From: Flaccisagitta enflata
Taxonomy: Eukaryota > Chaetognatha > Sagittoidea > Aphragmophora
Assembly: GCA_965153355.1 (NCBI GenBank)
Contig: OZ231126.1
Span: 108,624,001 to 108,688,000, forward strand
DNA: 64,000 bases
Direction: 5' to 3'
Both the position numbers and the translations under genes were made by a program. The notes under the pieces are model-generated. The model ran no database searches and was not told where the DNA came from. It was given only the letters and a program-made list of their open reading frames with translations. Below, in pieces: positions 12,777-23,706 of this stretch (position 1 is the first letter of the stretch; each line of letters starts with the position of its first letter).

Positions 12777-13669
12777 TTATTTCTGTTTCACATAGAAAAT
12801 GGTAGGGCCTTCACTATCTGTCAGACAAGTCCTTAATCTTAAATGCTTTGGACAAGTAACTGAGAAGTCAATTGCTAAATATGCATATGGCGCGAAATCA
12901 CTCATGCACTGCTCATAAGCCGCTAAGAAATGCTTTGCATCTTCACAGAAATACATCTGGGCAAAATGGCGCATCATGCTTTTAGCCGCGGGGCTGAAGT
13001 GAAAGATAAAGCCACCTACAAATAAACAAAAAACTGTCATTTTATTCAACATAACTAGAGAACCATATCAATATAAGCAAGAAATAAATAATTCATATCA
13101 GTTACCAGCATTAAGAGTAATCTCACGCAGGTGTTTAATCGATTGTGAAAACAAATGGTGTATGAGAAGTAAAACACAGAAGTTCTGGTGATGTGACAAT
13201 GTAACCATCAAATGACGAATTTTCTCCCCCGCCACTGAATCCCCTAAAATGACAAATTTTCAAAATTTGAAAAATTTCAAAAAATTTCAAAATTTTTTGA
13301 AAAAATCAACCAACCAGGTGACCAACCTACTGACCAACCTACCGACCTACCTGAATAACAGTCATCAATTACAAAGACTTTATTACGCGTCTTTAAAAGG
13401 TTCTGAGTACTAAGGCGATCATGCCCCCAGCCTTCCAGAAAAGTAAAGCGGTTTAAATACTTCAGAAATTTTTCTTGCATAGCGCCATATAAATATATAA
13501 TTTCAAAATCATCCTCATCTATAGGCACATCTTTAAAGACTTGAGTAGGATCATCCAACATTCGAAGTACATTATAGGTTTTTCCTACATTGGTGCTGCC
13601 TACTACTATATAATTAGCACAAAATGGCAAACGTAAATCTGCTTCCACAGGCTCCGCGTTGATTTCCAT
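12777..13669 (-). CDS. Genome-packaging ATPase (FtsK/HerA, A32-like), three exons
   Basis: Exons 13669-13351, 13243-13106 and 13015-12777 join in phase 1 to give about 231 residues, close to other Polinton packaging ATPases. Walker A is GSTNVGKT at residues 24-31 and Walker B is VFVIDD near 98-103, both in exon 1. Exon 2 carries the SHHQN-type segment, and exon 3 ends in YAYLAIDFS...LRLRT, the usual C-terminal motif of this family. Introns are 107 nt (GTAGGT...TTTTAG) and 90 nt (GTAACT...TTGTAG), both tract-free. The product would pump element DNA into capsids made of the neighbouring MCP and penton proteins. It is the first gene of the minus-strand series seen here. The upstream region starts with a TC microsatellite on the sense strand. 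Confidence 0.85.
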
Positions 13670-13716
13670 TTTGCTCTTTTATTTTCTTTCCCTCATCTCT
13701 TCACCCTTATAAACCA

Positions 13717-13720
<4 letters not shown>

Positions 13721-13795
<75 letters not shown>

Positions 13796-13810
13796 AAGAG
13801 AGAGAGAGAG
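13721..13810. repeat. (GA)n microsatellite upstream of the ATPase gene
   Basis: About 90 nt of GA with small interruptions, 50 nt upstream of the ATPase start. On the ATPase sense strand it is TC. It lies between the element and LINE remnants and may mark the edge of either. Confidence 0.9.
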
Positions 13811-14058
13811 CAAGCAACCAAAAGCGACCAACCCCCCATAAACCATTCATGACAGAACTCAAGGAGGAGGAAGAGGAAGAGGATAAGAATCCAAACAAGA
13901 TGAGTCAACCCCCACCAAACCAACGGGGCGGGAACTCAGGGCTCTCTTTGTCTCTCTAACTTGATAGGGCTATCTCTGTCTCCTCAGTTCCACCCCTCAT
14001 TTGATTGACAGATCTGCCCGTGACCTGTCAATCATTTTTTCACCTAACTCTCTTACTA

Positions 14059-16023
14059 CTATAACGGATCGAGGACCACGCCCAAAAGTTTTGGGTTTTG
14101 AGAGAGAGGAAGCAGAGCGCCATTGATGTACACCTGTGGATGATAGCGATGCTCATGCGTTGAAGGCGAAAATAATGTCACTGACAATTTCGACGGCGCG
14201 ATAACAAGGTGAACTGATTGAGCCCAATTTGAGATCATATCAAGATCCTCAGTAATCTGCGTCTCAAGGGCGGTGATGTCGGTGCCGCACGCGTAGACCG
14301 TCGTATCATCTGCAAATGTTGTGATGTTGCTACGTAAATTAGGAAAATCCGCGACGTAAAGATTGAACAGGGTTGGCGACAGAACTCCGCCCTGAGGGAC
14401 GCCATGATGAACATGTTTGTAAGACGTGTGATATCCATTGTAAATCACGGATTGTTGCCTGCCCTAAAGAAAGCAGAAAAGCCATCGGACGATGTTTGAG
14501 TTGAGTGTGGACCAGCTTACCCGGCTTCAGCACCGGAAGGATGATGGAGCGTTTCCAAATTGCCGGAATATCAGCTTTCGAAATGGACAGATTGAACAAA
14601 GCAGTAAGATATTCCAGTGCCTTGCGGCCCATATTCTTGTAGTGGAAAATACATAGACCATCAGGGCCAGCAGCTGTAGAATATTTGGCTTGCTTGATTG
14701 CACCAACAGTGTCATCGAGAGTAAAAGACGGGAAATTGTCATTTAACTTATGATTCTTGTCAAGATTGCGTTTAATTTTACGTGCCACCCGGCTACGATC
14801 ATGAGGCATAACATTAGCGTATTGGCTGTTAAATTTCTTAGCTATCGCTGAACATTTAGTGAATACTTTGTTGCCAAATCTGATGGGCTGATTGGGTGGT
14901 ACGGATTTTTTCTTTTCCGATAAACGCTGCATCGTAGTCCAAAGACGACGCGGATCACTTTGGTGATCAAGACCGCTCAGGAAGATGAGACTTGGGCATC
15001 ACATATCTCACGACTTAACTCAGGGAGCGATTGATCAGATGGATCAGATTGACGAAGGCGATTGTACCGAGCTTCTAGATGAATAATGTCCTGAGATTTT
15101 CCGGGAACAAAATCTTTGCGATATCCCGAAGGTATGTGGTGTTTGGCCGCGTGTTGGATAGCATTACGAAAGCCTATTTCACCCGAGGAGCAGGAGGTCG
15201 GTTGAGGAAGTTGAGCAACGAGGGATTCTAGTTCATCACGGTAGGCACGCCAGTTGGCTTTTTTATAATTGGTGTAGCTTTTTTGAAGACGAGGAAGCGG
15301 AGAATCATCATCGAAAGAGACAAGGATAGGCAGATGATCGGAAGTCATAGCTGTACAGACCGACCAATCAACGGACAAAGCCAAATGGGCGGAAATAAGC
15401 GTGATATGCGGCGAAGAGGCCCGCTGGTTGTTGACAGTACCGGTTGGAACACGTGTGTGGACGTCCTTGTTGAGAATGCACAGATCCAAGTTCTTGATAG
15501 TCACAGCAAGGCTGTCTCCTCTGTCATTGTCCCATGGGGAATGCCACGACGAATGATGGTCGTTCCAGTCGCCCGCGATGATGCATTCACCAGGCGAGTT
15601 GACTATTATGAGGTTGAGGTCAGGTTTGTAACCACAATCGCGAATGGAGGCAGCAGGTGGGCAGTAAACGTTGAAAATACATAGAGGATTGTCGTCTTGA
15701 TGGATGATAATTCCTTGAAGTTTGAGGTTAGCGTCGACGTCGGCGAAGGAGCGGTGGATGAGGAATGCGAGGCCCTCACCCGCCCGGTCACCAGGCCTGT
15801 CGCGACAAACAAGAGCGTAATTGGGAAACGCTGGATCTTTAGAACCTGTCTTCAATTTTGTCTCTTGAATGCATGCGACGACTACGTTTTTCTCCTCAAG
15901 GAAATGGGCAAGGCTTGACAAAGAGTGTTGAAGTCCGTTGTAATTCCATTGAAGAATACAACGAGGAGGACCAGGATTTGGATGGATGGAGGAGCAGAGG
16001 AGGAGGATAAGGAGTCGGCTCAT
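14059..16023 (-). pseudogene. LINE-1st family, copy A, ORF2 (endonuclease + RT), degraded
   Basis: Non-LTR retrotransposon ORF2 on the minus strand. The ATG at 16023 is followed by a hydrophobic leader and HPNPGP, a 2A-like ribosome-skipping motif. An AP-type endonuclease follows with the expected motifs: QWNYNGL, IQETK, GDWNDHHSSW and TSDHLP. The RT has the finger segment (AAGPDGL) and palm motifs GVPQGGVLSP and FADDTTVYA. The region between the two RT parts is missing (near 14450-14480), frames shift near 14.95 kb, and the sequence stops after the palm. The endonuclease also lacks about ten residues present in copy B (near 15.75 kb). It is non-functional. Clade is probably within the Jockey/CR1 group but not determined. 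Confidence 0.8.
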
Positions 16024-16229
16024 AGTTTGTCGTAGCGTTGACGATGAAGAAAGACGAGGAAAAAGAGAAGAAGAGTTTGAGTTTGACTGGTGACAACGCT
16101 GAGGCGGCACCTCACCAGTCAAAAATGCCGCCTCACGATTGAGAGATGTTTTGGAGTGTTGGCTGGCGTTTGCCTTGTGACATTGATGGGATAGTCACAA
16201 GATCCCTTCCACGTCGAAAACGCACCAGT

Positions 16230-16925
16230 ATCGGAAGGGTCCGCAGCGCAGGTGGCTTTGTACGCCGCAAAATCCTCTTGTGTGCTTACCACCTAACATG
16301 TGGACTTAACACCTCATGAAACATGTGCGGGTTGGCCTCGCCGCGGGTGGCTTGTATACCGCAACATCTGTGTGCTTACCACCTAACATTGTGGACTTAA
16401 CACCTACTCACATAACACATAAGGGCTGGTCTCGCTGCAAGTGGCTTGTATGCCGTATCATCTGTGTGCTCACCACCTAACGTGTGGACTTAACACCTCC
16501 TGTAACACATGCGGGCTGGCCTCGCCGCTGGTGGCTTGTATACCGCAACATCTGTGCGCTTACCACCTAACGTGTGGACTTAACACCTCCTGAACACAAA
16601 ACACATGCGGGATACCTTGCTGTAGGTGGCTTGTTGGCCGCAAAATCCTCTAGTGAGCTTACCACCTAGCGTGTGGGCTTAACACCTACTCACATAACAT
16701 GTGCGGGCTAGCCTCGCCGCAGGTGGCTAGTATACCACAACGTCTGTGTGCTTACCACCTAACGTGTGGACTTAACACCTCCTGTAACACATGCGGGCTG
16801 GCTTCGCCACAGGTGGCTTGTATACCGCAACATCTGTGTGCTTACCACCTAACACGTGGACTTAACACCTCCTGAACACATGCAGGCTGGCCTCGCTGCA
16901 AGTGGCTTGTATACCTCACATGTGG
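16230..16925. repeat. About 90-bp tandem repeat array in the LINE spacer (copy A)
   Basis: Seven to eight degenerate units of about 88-98 bp, each holding a core like CTTACCACCTAACGTGTGGA and a GGTGGCTTGTATACCGCAAC segment. The array sits between ORF2 and ORF1 of the same LINE copy. Confidence 0.85.
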
Positions 16926-17255
16926 GCTGGCATTATAATCAATCTCTCCTATAATCACAGATGTGACCAAAATTCTAGTGCTGCAAAAATATCAACCTTT
17001 GTTGATTGCAGACTCAACCAAGCCTTTTCTATGCATACGTGGACAAAACTTACTACAGTCATCTCGTTCACGATGCATTCAAGTGGGAACTTTGCTAATG
17101 AAGTCTCAAGCACTCTGTAAGTTTGCTTGCACTAATTGTTTTGCTTGCACATTTGTATCTTCAGTGTGATTGATAATTTTCCTTTTTTAATATTGAATTA
17201 TATGCAGGTTGCTCCTCAAATTATTAAAACTTCAGTAAATATATTCGCCGAGCCA

Positions 17256-18080
17256 TCATTCTATATTCTCTTTGACAAGCCCAAATTGCAACATTGTGTG
17301 TTGCATCACAATGACCTTGTCTTTGACAATAGCTGCAAAATTCGGGATATGGGCAATCCTTGAAATGATGGCCTTGCTGAGACAAATTTGTATGTGTCTG
17401 TTTTGCCTGATTTTCTCAAAGCCAAATGGTGCTCGCCATTCACTCTGCTGTTGCACATTTTGTTGCATGCGTCTCGCGCATTGCCTTGCAGACATTGTTT
17501 CTGTTGGAGTGGGCCAACCCATTTTCAACTTTTGGATCTCTTCTTTGAGTAACACATTTTCATCATCCAATTGTCTGCAGGATTTTTCAAGCAGACTTAT
17601 TTTGTTTTCTCTCTCTTGGCCAAATTTAGCTTCCATGTCCAATTCCTTTTTCAAGAGGGAATTCTCTTGGTTCTTTTCTGACAATTTCTCATCCCGCTGC
17701 TGTATCTTATCTATCAAGTCTTCACACATGTAGAGAATGAATCTAGCATCAGGCAAAGAGTTGTCACCATCACTCTCTTCCTCCTGCATTCGTTTCCTAT
17801 CCTCTATTTGCTCCCTTTTCTCTTTGTTTATTTCTGTTTCTGAGACTAGCTCTTCCTCCAGCTCGAGCTTCTGCATTGATGGTTTCTCTTCTTTTGCTTC
17901 ATTTTCCCTTTCTTTGGCTTGGTCAACTTCCGCCACAGACTTTTGCTTCTCATTTTCCAGTTCTTCTTTTCTTTTCTCATCTGTTTGTCCTTCTGTTTTT
18001 GTTTCCTCAAGCTCAAGTTTCTGCGACTCCGGTTGCTCCTCTTTTTTTTCATCTATGTGTTTTTCTCAGTTGTTCTCCAT
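17256..18080 (-). pseudogene. LINE-1st family, copy A, ORF1 (coiled-coil Gag-like)
   Basis: Glu/Lys-rich heptad-like coiled coil of about 190 residues, followed by the stretch where zinc knuckles should be. The likely start ATG at 18080 is followed by a TGA four codons on. A 10-nt deletion relative to copy B, near 17380, removes the frame just before the zinc knuckles. The product would have been an RNA-binding ORF1p. It is broken twice and so not functional. Confidence 0.7.
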
Positions 18081-18140
18081 CATTTTGAACCTAGATTAGC
18101 AATCATGTTCAGTTTTCATCACTCAAACAAAAAAAGTGTT

Positions 18141-18842
18141 TTAGCTATTAAGCAAGATATAGCAATCCAAATGGGCGGAAATAAGCGTGATATCCGGCAA
18201 AGAGGCCCTCTGGCTGTTGACAGTACTGGTTGGAACACGTGTGTGGACGTCCTCGTTGAGAATGCACAGATCCGAGTTCTCGATAGTCACAGCAAGGCTG
18301 TCTCCTCTGTCATCGTCCCATGGGGAATGCCACAACGAATGATGGCCGTTCCAGTCGCCCGCGATGATGCATTCACCAGGCGAGTTGACTATAATGAGGT
18401 TGAGGTCAGGTTTGTAACAACGATCGCAAATCGAGGCAGCAGGTGGGCAGTAAACGTTGAAAATACATAGAGGAGCGTCGTCTTGATGGATGGTGATTCC
18501 TTGAAGTTCGAGGTTAGCGTCGACGTCGGCAAAGGAGGTGTCGATTGGCGAGTAAGAGACGGAGTGGTGGATGAGGAATGCGAGGCCCCCACCCGCCCGG
18601 TCACCAGGCCTGTCGCGACCAACAAGTGCGTAATTGGGAAACGCTGGATCTTTAGAACCTGTCTTCAATTTTGTCTCTTGAATGCATGCGACGACTACGT
18701 TTTTCACCTCAAGGAAAAGGGCAAGGCTCGACGAAGATTGTCGAAGTCCGTTGCAATTCCATTGAAGAATACAACGAGGAGGACCAGGATTTGGATGGAT
18801 GGAGGAGCAGAGGAAAAGGAGGAGGATAAGGAGTCGGCTCAT
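18141..18842 (-). pseudogene. LINE-1st family, copy B, ORF2 truncated to the endonuclease
   Basis: From ATG 18842 the leader and HPNPGP motif are followed by the endonuclease (QWNCNGL, IQETK, GDWNGHHSLW). The coding sequence then ends abruptly at about 18165, before the TSDHLP motif, where sequence next to copy A's ORF1 begins. It is nearly identical to copy A, so the two copies are recent relative to each other. The RT is completely missing. Confidence 0.8.
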
Positions 18843-19059
18843 AGTTTGTCGTAGCCTTGACGATGAAGAAAGACGAGGAAAAAGAGAAGAAGAGTTTGAG
18901 TTTGACTGGTGACAACGCTGAGGCGGCACCTCACCAGTCAAAAATGCCGCCTCGCGATTGAGAGATGTTTTGGAGTGTTGGCTGGCGTTTGCCTTGTGAC
19001 ATTGATGGGATAGTCACAAGATCCCTTCCACGTCGAAAAACGCACCAGTATTGGAAGGG

Positions 19060-19592
19060 TCTGCAGCGCAGGTGGCTTTGTATGCCGCAAAATCCTCTTG
19101 TGTGCTTACCACCTAACATGTGGACTTAACATCTACTCACATAACACATGCGGGCTGGCCGCGCCACAGGTGGCTTGTATACCGCAACATCTGTGTGCTT
19201 ACCCCCTAACGTGTGGACTTAACACCTCATGAAACACGTGCGGGTTGGCCTCGCCGCGGGTGGCTTGTATACCGCAACATCTGTGTGCTTACCACCTAAC
19301 ATGTGGGCTTAACACCTACTCACATAACACATGCGGGCTGGTCTCGCTGCAGGTGGCTTGTATGCCGCGTCATCTGTGTGCTTACCACCTAACATGTGGA
19401 CTTAACACCTCCTGTAACACATGCGGGCTGGCCTCGCCGCCGGTGGCTTGTATACCGCAACATCTGTGTGCTTACCACCTAACGTGTGGACTTAACACCT
19501 CCTGTAACATATGCGGGTTGGCCTCGCCGCAGGTGGCTTGTATACCGCAACATCTGTGTGCTTACCACCTAATGTGTGGACTTAACATATGT
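19060..19592. repeat. About 90-bp tandem repeat array in the LINE spacer (copy B)
   Basis: Six units of the same repeat as in copy A, in the same position between ORF2 and ORF1. Confidence 0.85.
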
Positions 19593-19892
19593 GGGCTGGC
19601 ATTATAATCAATCTCTCCTATAATCACAGATGTGACCAAAATTCTAGTGCTGCAAAAATATCAACCTTTGTTGATTGCAGACTCAACCAAGCCTTTTCTA
19701 TGCATATGTGGACAAAACTTACTACAGTCATCTCGTTCACAATGCATTCTAGTGGGAACTTTGCTCATGAAGTCTCAAGCACTCTGTAAGTTTGCTTGCA
19801 CTAATTGTTTTGCTTGAACATTTGTATCTTCAGTGTGATTGATAATTTTCCTTTTTTAATATTGAATTATATGCAGGTTGCTCCTCAAATTA

Positions 19893-20765
19893 TTAAAACT
19901 TCAGTAAATATATTCGCCGAGCCATCATTCTATATTCTCTTTGACAAGCCCAAATTGCAACATTGTGTGTTGCATCACGATGACCTTGTCTTTGACAATA
20001 GCTGCAAAGTTTGGGATATGGGCAATCCTTGAAATGATGGCCTTGCCGTCGGCATCTGAGACAAATTTGTATGTGTCTGTTTTGCCTGATTTTCTCAAAG
20101 CCCGCCATTCACCCGCCCGCCATTCACTCTGCTGTTGCACATTTTGTTGCATGCGTCTCGCGCATTGCCTTGCAGACATTGTTTCTGTTGGAGTGGGCCA
20201 ACCCATTTTCAACTTTTGGATCTCTTCTTTGAGTAACACATTTTCATCATCCAATTGTCTGCAGGATTTTTCAAGCAGACTTATTTTGTTTTCTCTCTCT
20301 TGGCCAAATTTAGCTTCCATGTCCAATTCCTTTTACAAGAAGGAAATCTCTTGGTTCTTTTCTGACAATTTCTCATCCCGCTGCTGTATCTTATCTATCA
20401 AGTCTTCACACATGTAGAGAATGAATCTAGCATCAGGCAAAGAGTAGTCACCATCACTCTCTTGCTCCTGCATTTGTTTCCTATCCTCTATTTGCTCCCT
20501 TTTCTCTTTGTTTATTTCTGTTTCTGAGACTAGCTCTTCCTCCAGCTCGAGCTTCTGCATTGTTGGTTTCTCTTCTTTTGCTTCATTTTCCCTTTATTTG
20601 GCTTGGTCAACTTCCGCCACAGATTTTTGCTTCTCATTTTCCCGGTTCTTCTTTTCTCTTCTCATCTGTTTGTCCTTCTGTTTTTGTTTCCTCAAGCTCA
20701 AGTTTCTGCGATTCCGGTTGCTCCTCTTTTTTTTCATCTATGTGTTTTTCTCTGTTGTTCTCCAT
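19893..20765 (-). pseudogene. LINE-1st family, copy B, ORF1 with two CCHC zinc knuckles
   Basis: A coiled-coil region like that of copy A is followed, in another frame, by two zinc knuckles (CLRCRRQGHHFKDC and CSYCQRQGHRDATH), typical of LINE/retroelement nucleocapsid proteins. The N-terminal frame from ATG 20765 meets a stop near 20640, and a small duplication near 20105-20125 shifts the frame before the knuckles. It is not functional as it stands. Its breaks differ from those of copy A, so the two copies decayed independently. Confidence 0.7.
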
Positions 20766-20799
20766 AATTTTAAACCTAGATTAGCAATTTGGATCCTAT

Positions 20800-21600
20800 G
20801 ACTCCAATGTATAGAATGATATCAAGAGTTGGTAGATATATGCATATATTGGAGAGGAAGAACACAGAGATGATGATGAGACAGAATAGACAATGTGTGG
20901 AGTGGTAGTGGAGAGTGAAGAGTCTCTACAGAGACACGCTCCTCCTTTTATACCCGTGATCTCAGAGATTGGAAGAGGGTGAGGCTAAGCACCGGTGAAT
21001 CTGCTCTAAGAGCCTACTGGGGAGATGGGGGTGGGGAGATACAGATGATATACTGGCCTGGCTAAGGGAATCTTTTGTTAATTGACCCCGACCGACTGAT
21101 TGACAACCGCTTGAATGCTAACTAAGCGAGCTAAATACTGTAGTAGTGTGTTCAATTCTGAGCAATGTTCCCTGATAATATTTGTCAAAATATCGATATT
21201 CTAGTTGTTATGAATGTTCAAAGAAATAATTTTGGTTTCCATAGCAACTGAAAAACTCAGGGACAAAAGCATCAAGTGAACAATTTATATTTCAAATATC
21301 AAGTTTGTCAAATGAAATTAAGACACTTAAATACCTTCCTCCAGTTTAGGCTGTTATTCCTCAAACCCCACTGTAACTGTTGTTACTTTTAAAAAAAGTA
21401 CTGCTAATTAACGGCTTGAAATCATAGTTAATTAATACCAAAAATACTGTTAAATTAACAGCAAAAGCCCTTGGTAATTAACGACCATGAGAACGCCATT
21501 CATTTACTGCAATCAATGAATTACTTTTTTAAATTTCTTGGCAATCATAAAAAATCATATTTATTGCATTGAAGAAAAACTGATCATAAGATATGGCCAA
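20800..21600. other. No gene recognised
   Basis: Moderately AT-rich sequence 5' of LINE copy B. It could include the LINE's 5' end or promoter. I see no ORF of note or RNA gene. Confidence 0.4.
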
Positions 21601-21639
21601 TAAGTACTCAATGACTTTTAGAAAAGAATGCTCTTTTTC

Positions 21640-22500
21640 ATGAATTTCTTTTAAAATCCTTTGAAATTACATGATTTTTTGCATAAATTCATGCATATTT
21701 ACTGCATGAATTTATGACAAAAAATGATCCTAAATTCATGGGCAATCGGTGCCCATAAACTCATGGCATAGAAATGCAGTTTTTTCTTAAATCATAAAGA
21801 ATTGTATGTTTTCTGGAATAAATTTATGCATATTTATTGTAATGATTTATGGCAAAAAATGATCATAAATTTATGGGCTTTGTGTACCCATGAATTTATA
21901 GCAAAAAAATGCAGTTTTTCTATGATTTTCTTTGGGATCATAAAAATTCATATTTTTTTGGGCATAAATTTATGACAAAAAATGATCATAAAATGATCAT
22001 AAAATGATCATAAAATGATCATAAAACGATCATAAAATGATCAAAAATGATCATAAAATGATCATAAAATGATCATAAATTTCTGGCAAAAAATGCAGTT
22101 TTTTATGATTTTCTTAGGAATCATAAAAAAATTGTGTTTTTTGGCATAAATTTATGCTATTTTATTGCATTAGTTTATGACAACAAATGATCATAAATTT
22201 ATGGGCTTTAGGTACCCATAAATTTATGGCAAAAAAAGGCAGTTTCTTTATGATTTTCTTTGGGATCATAAAAAATTCTATGTTTTTTTGCATGAATCTA
22301 TGCAATTTTATTGCATTAATTTATGACAAAAAATGATCATAAATTTATGGGCAAAAGGTACTCATAAATTTATGGCAAAAAATTGCAGTTTCTTTATGAT
22401 TTTCTTTGGGATCATAAAAAATTCTATGTTTTTTGGCATAAATTTATGCATTTTATTTCATTAATATTTGACAAAAAGTAATCATAAATTTATGGGCATT
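21640..22500. repeat. AT-rich degenerate tandem repeat with ATTTATGGCAAAAAATG-type units
   Basis: Repeated degenerate units of roughly 110-120 bp built from phrases such as ATGATCATAAATTTATGGGC and GCAAAAAATGCAGTTT. Confidence 0.75.
21978..22078. repeat. 11-bp tandem repeat AAAATGATCAT, about nine units
   Basis: Near-perfect short array, with one C and one deletion variant, nested in the larger AT-rich repeat. Each unit contains the palindrome TGATCA. Confidence 0.9.
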
Positions 22501-22911
22501 ACATATTGGTAAACAATAGACGATCCTGCATGACACATGAGGAATTTATTATTTTTTTACTTAAGAAGAAATCGCTCAGGAATCATTCTGTTGAGTCTTC
22601 CGTTTTCTACAACCAACTAACTTCACTCAAATATTATCCCGTTTGGCTCAATTGAGGCAGAAAGTCGCAACGATGGGACATTGACACTCCGGCCAACTAT
22701 GGATTGATGAAAAGCTTATTTGTCTGTTTCTGCGGCTCCAAACTTTATTCCTGGCCTGCGGAAGTCATCGGAAATCATCACCAGCTCTGCTCATCGCTAC
22801 GAGGATGCTTAGATTCATCTTGCCAAACTTGTGGTTAAGAACATGAGGGAAATCAAAGGAAGACGCTGGTAACAAAATACAAATAAGCCTGATATGCAAA
22901 ATAGATAGTAT

Positions 22912-23046
<135 letters not shown>

Positions 23047-23334
23047 CAAGTATGACTGATGTGTTATACGCAAACTTCCTGTCAGCAGAAATGACATTTC
23101 GTTTTTCCATTCTCTTCAATAGCTTGCAAATCGTTGCATTTTCATCTGCATCGTTGGCAACAAAGTTCAAGAGAACTCAGCGCAACGGCTTCATTGACAC
23201 ACAAAATCATCTCGTCGAACTCTCAGTTATGAACGAAATGGCAATAACGATAAGAAGTTGGAAAGGGAGCGCCACAAGAGAAAAGTATGTCTTATATAAA
23301 AAGAACAGAAAAAGTGAGAGTGAAAGAGTGCGTA

Positions 23335-23337
<3 letters not shown>

Positions 23338-23385
<48 letters not shown>

Positions 23386-23386
23386 G
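23338..23386. repeat. (GA)n and (ACAG)n microsatellite
   Basis: Short GA run passing into ACAG tetranucleotides. It belongs to a repeat that ends about 180 nt further on in a small hairpin (see 23549-23565). Confidence 0.85.
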
Positions 23387-23548
23387 ACGTGTAAATGCAA
23401 CATCTTGATCAACATTGTCTTTTTATGTATTCGTAATAGCTTACGTATCCTTACGTCGTCATCTCCATTTATCATGAGAAAACAACAGCTGCATTTGAGA
23501 AGTTCTTGGACAAGGTACAACCGACGGACCAACATAGCGGGCTGAAGA

Positions 23549-23565
23549 GTCGCGTAGCTCGCGAC
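23549..23565. repeat. Hairpin GTCGCGTAGCTCGCGAC at the end of an interspersed repeat
   Basis: Short palindrome followed by TAAAAA. The same ending recurs at 30457-30472 and 48106-48122, each preceded by a GGACNNAC-rich stretch and a TATAGAGT-like box. Confidence 0.75.
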
Positions 23566-23706
23566 TAAAAACGGTAAGCATTATAGATGGAATGAATAAT
23601 CAAGTAATACACCGACATTGCCAGCATGCGCCATGCACATGATTCAAAGCCTTACGTCATGTCAAAAGAGGGCGCGCTCTTATGTTTTCCTCATTTCAGA
23701 AGCAAA

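Noticed and set aside
13693-13923. Signal-peptide-like Leu/Ser frame upstream of the ATPase
   Set aside because: It is the TC microsatellite read on the minus strand, with no conserved sequence.
16230-16925. Possible CRISPR-like array
   Set aside because: The repeat is a contiguous satellite with no unique spacers, in a eukaryotic LINE context.
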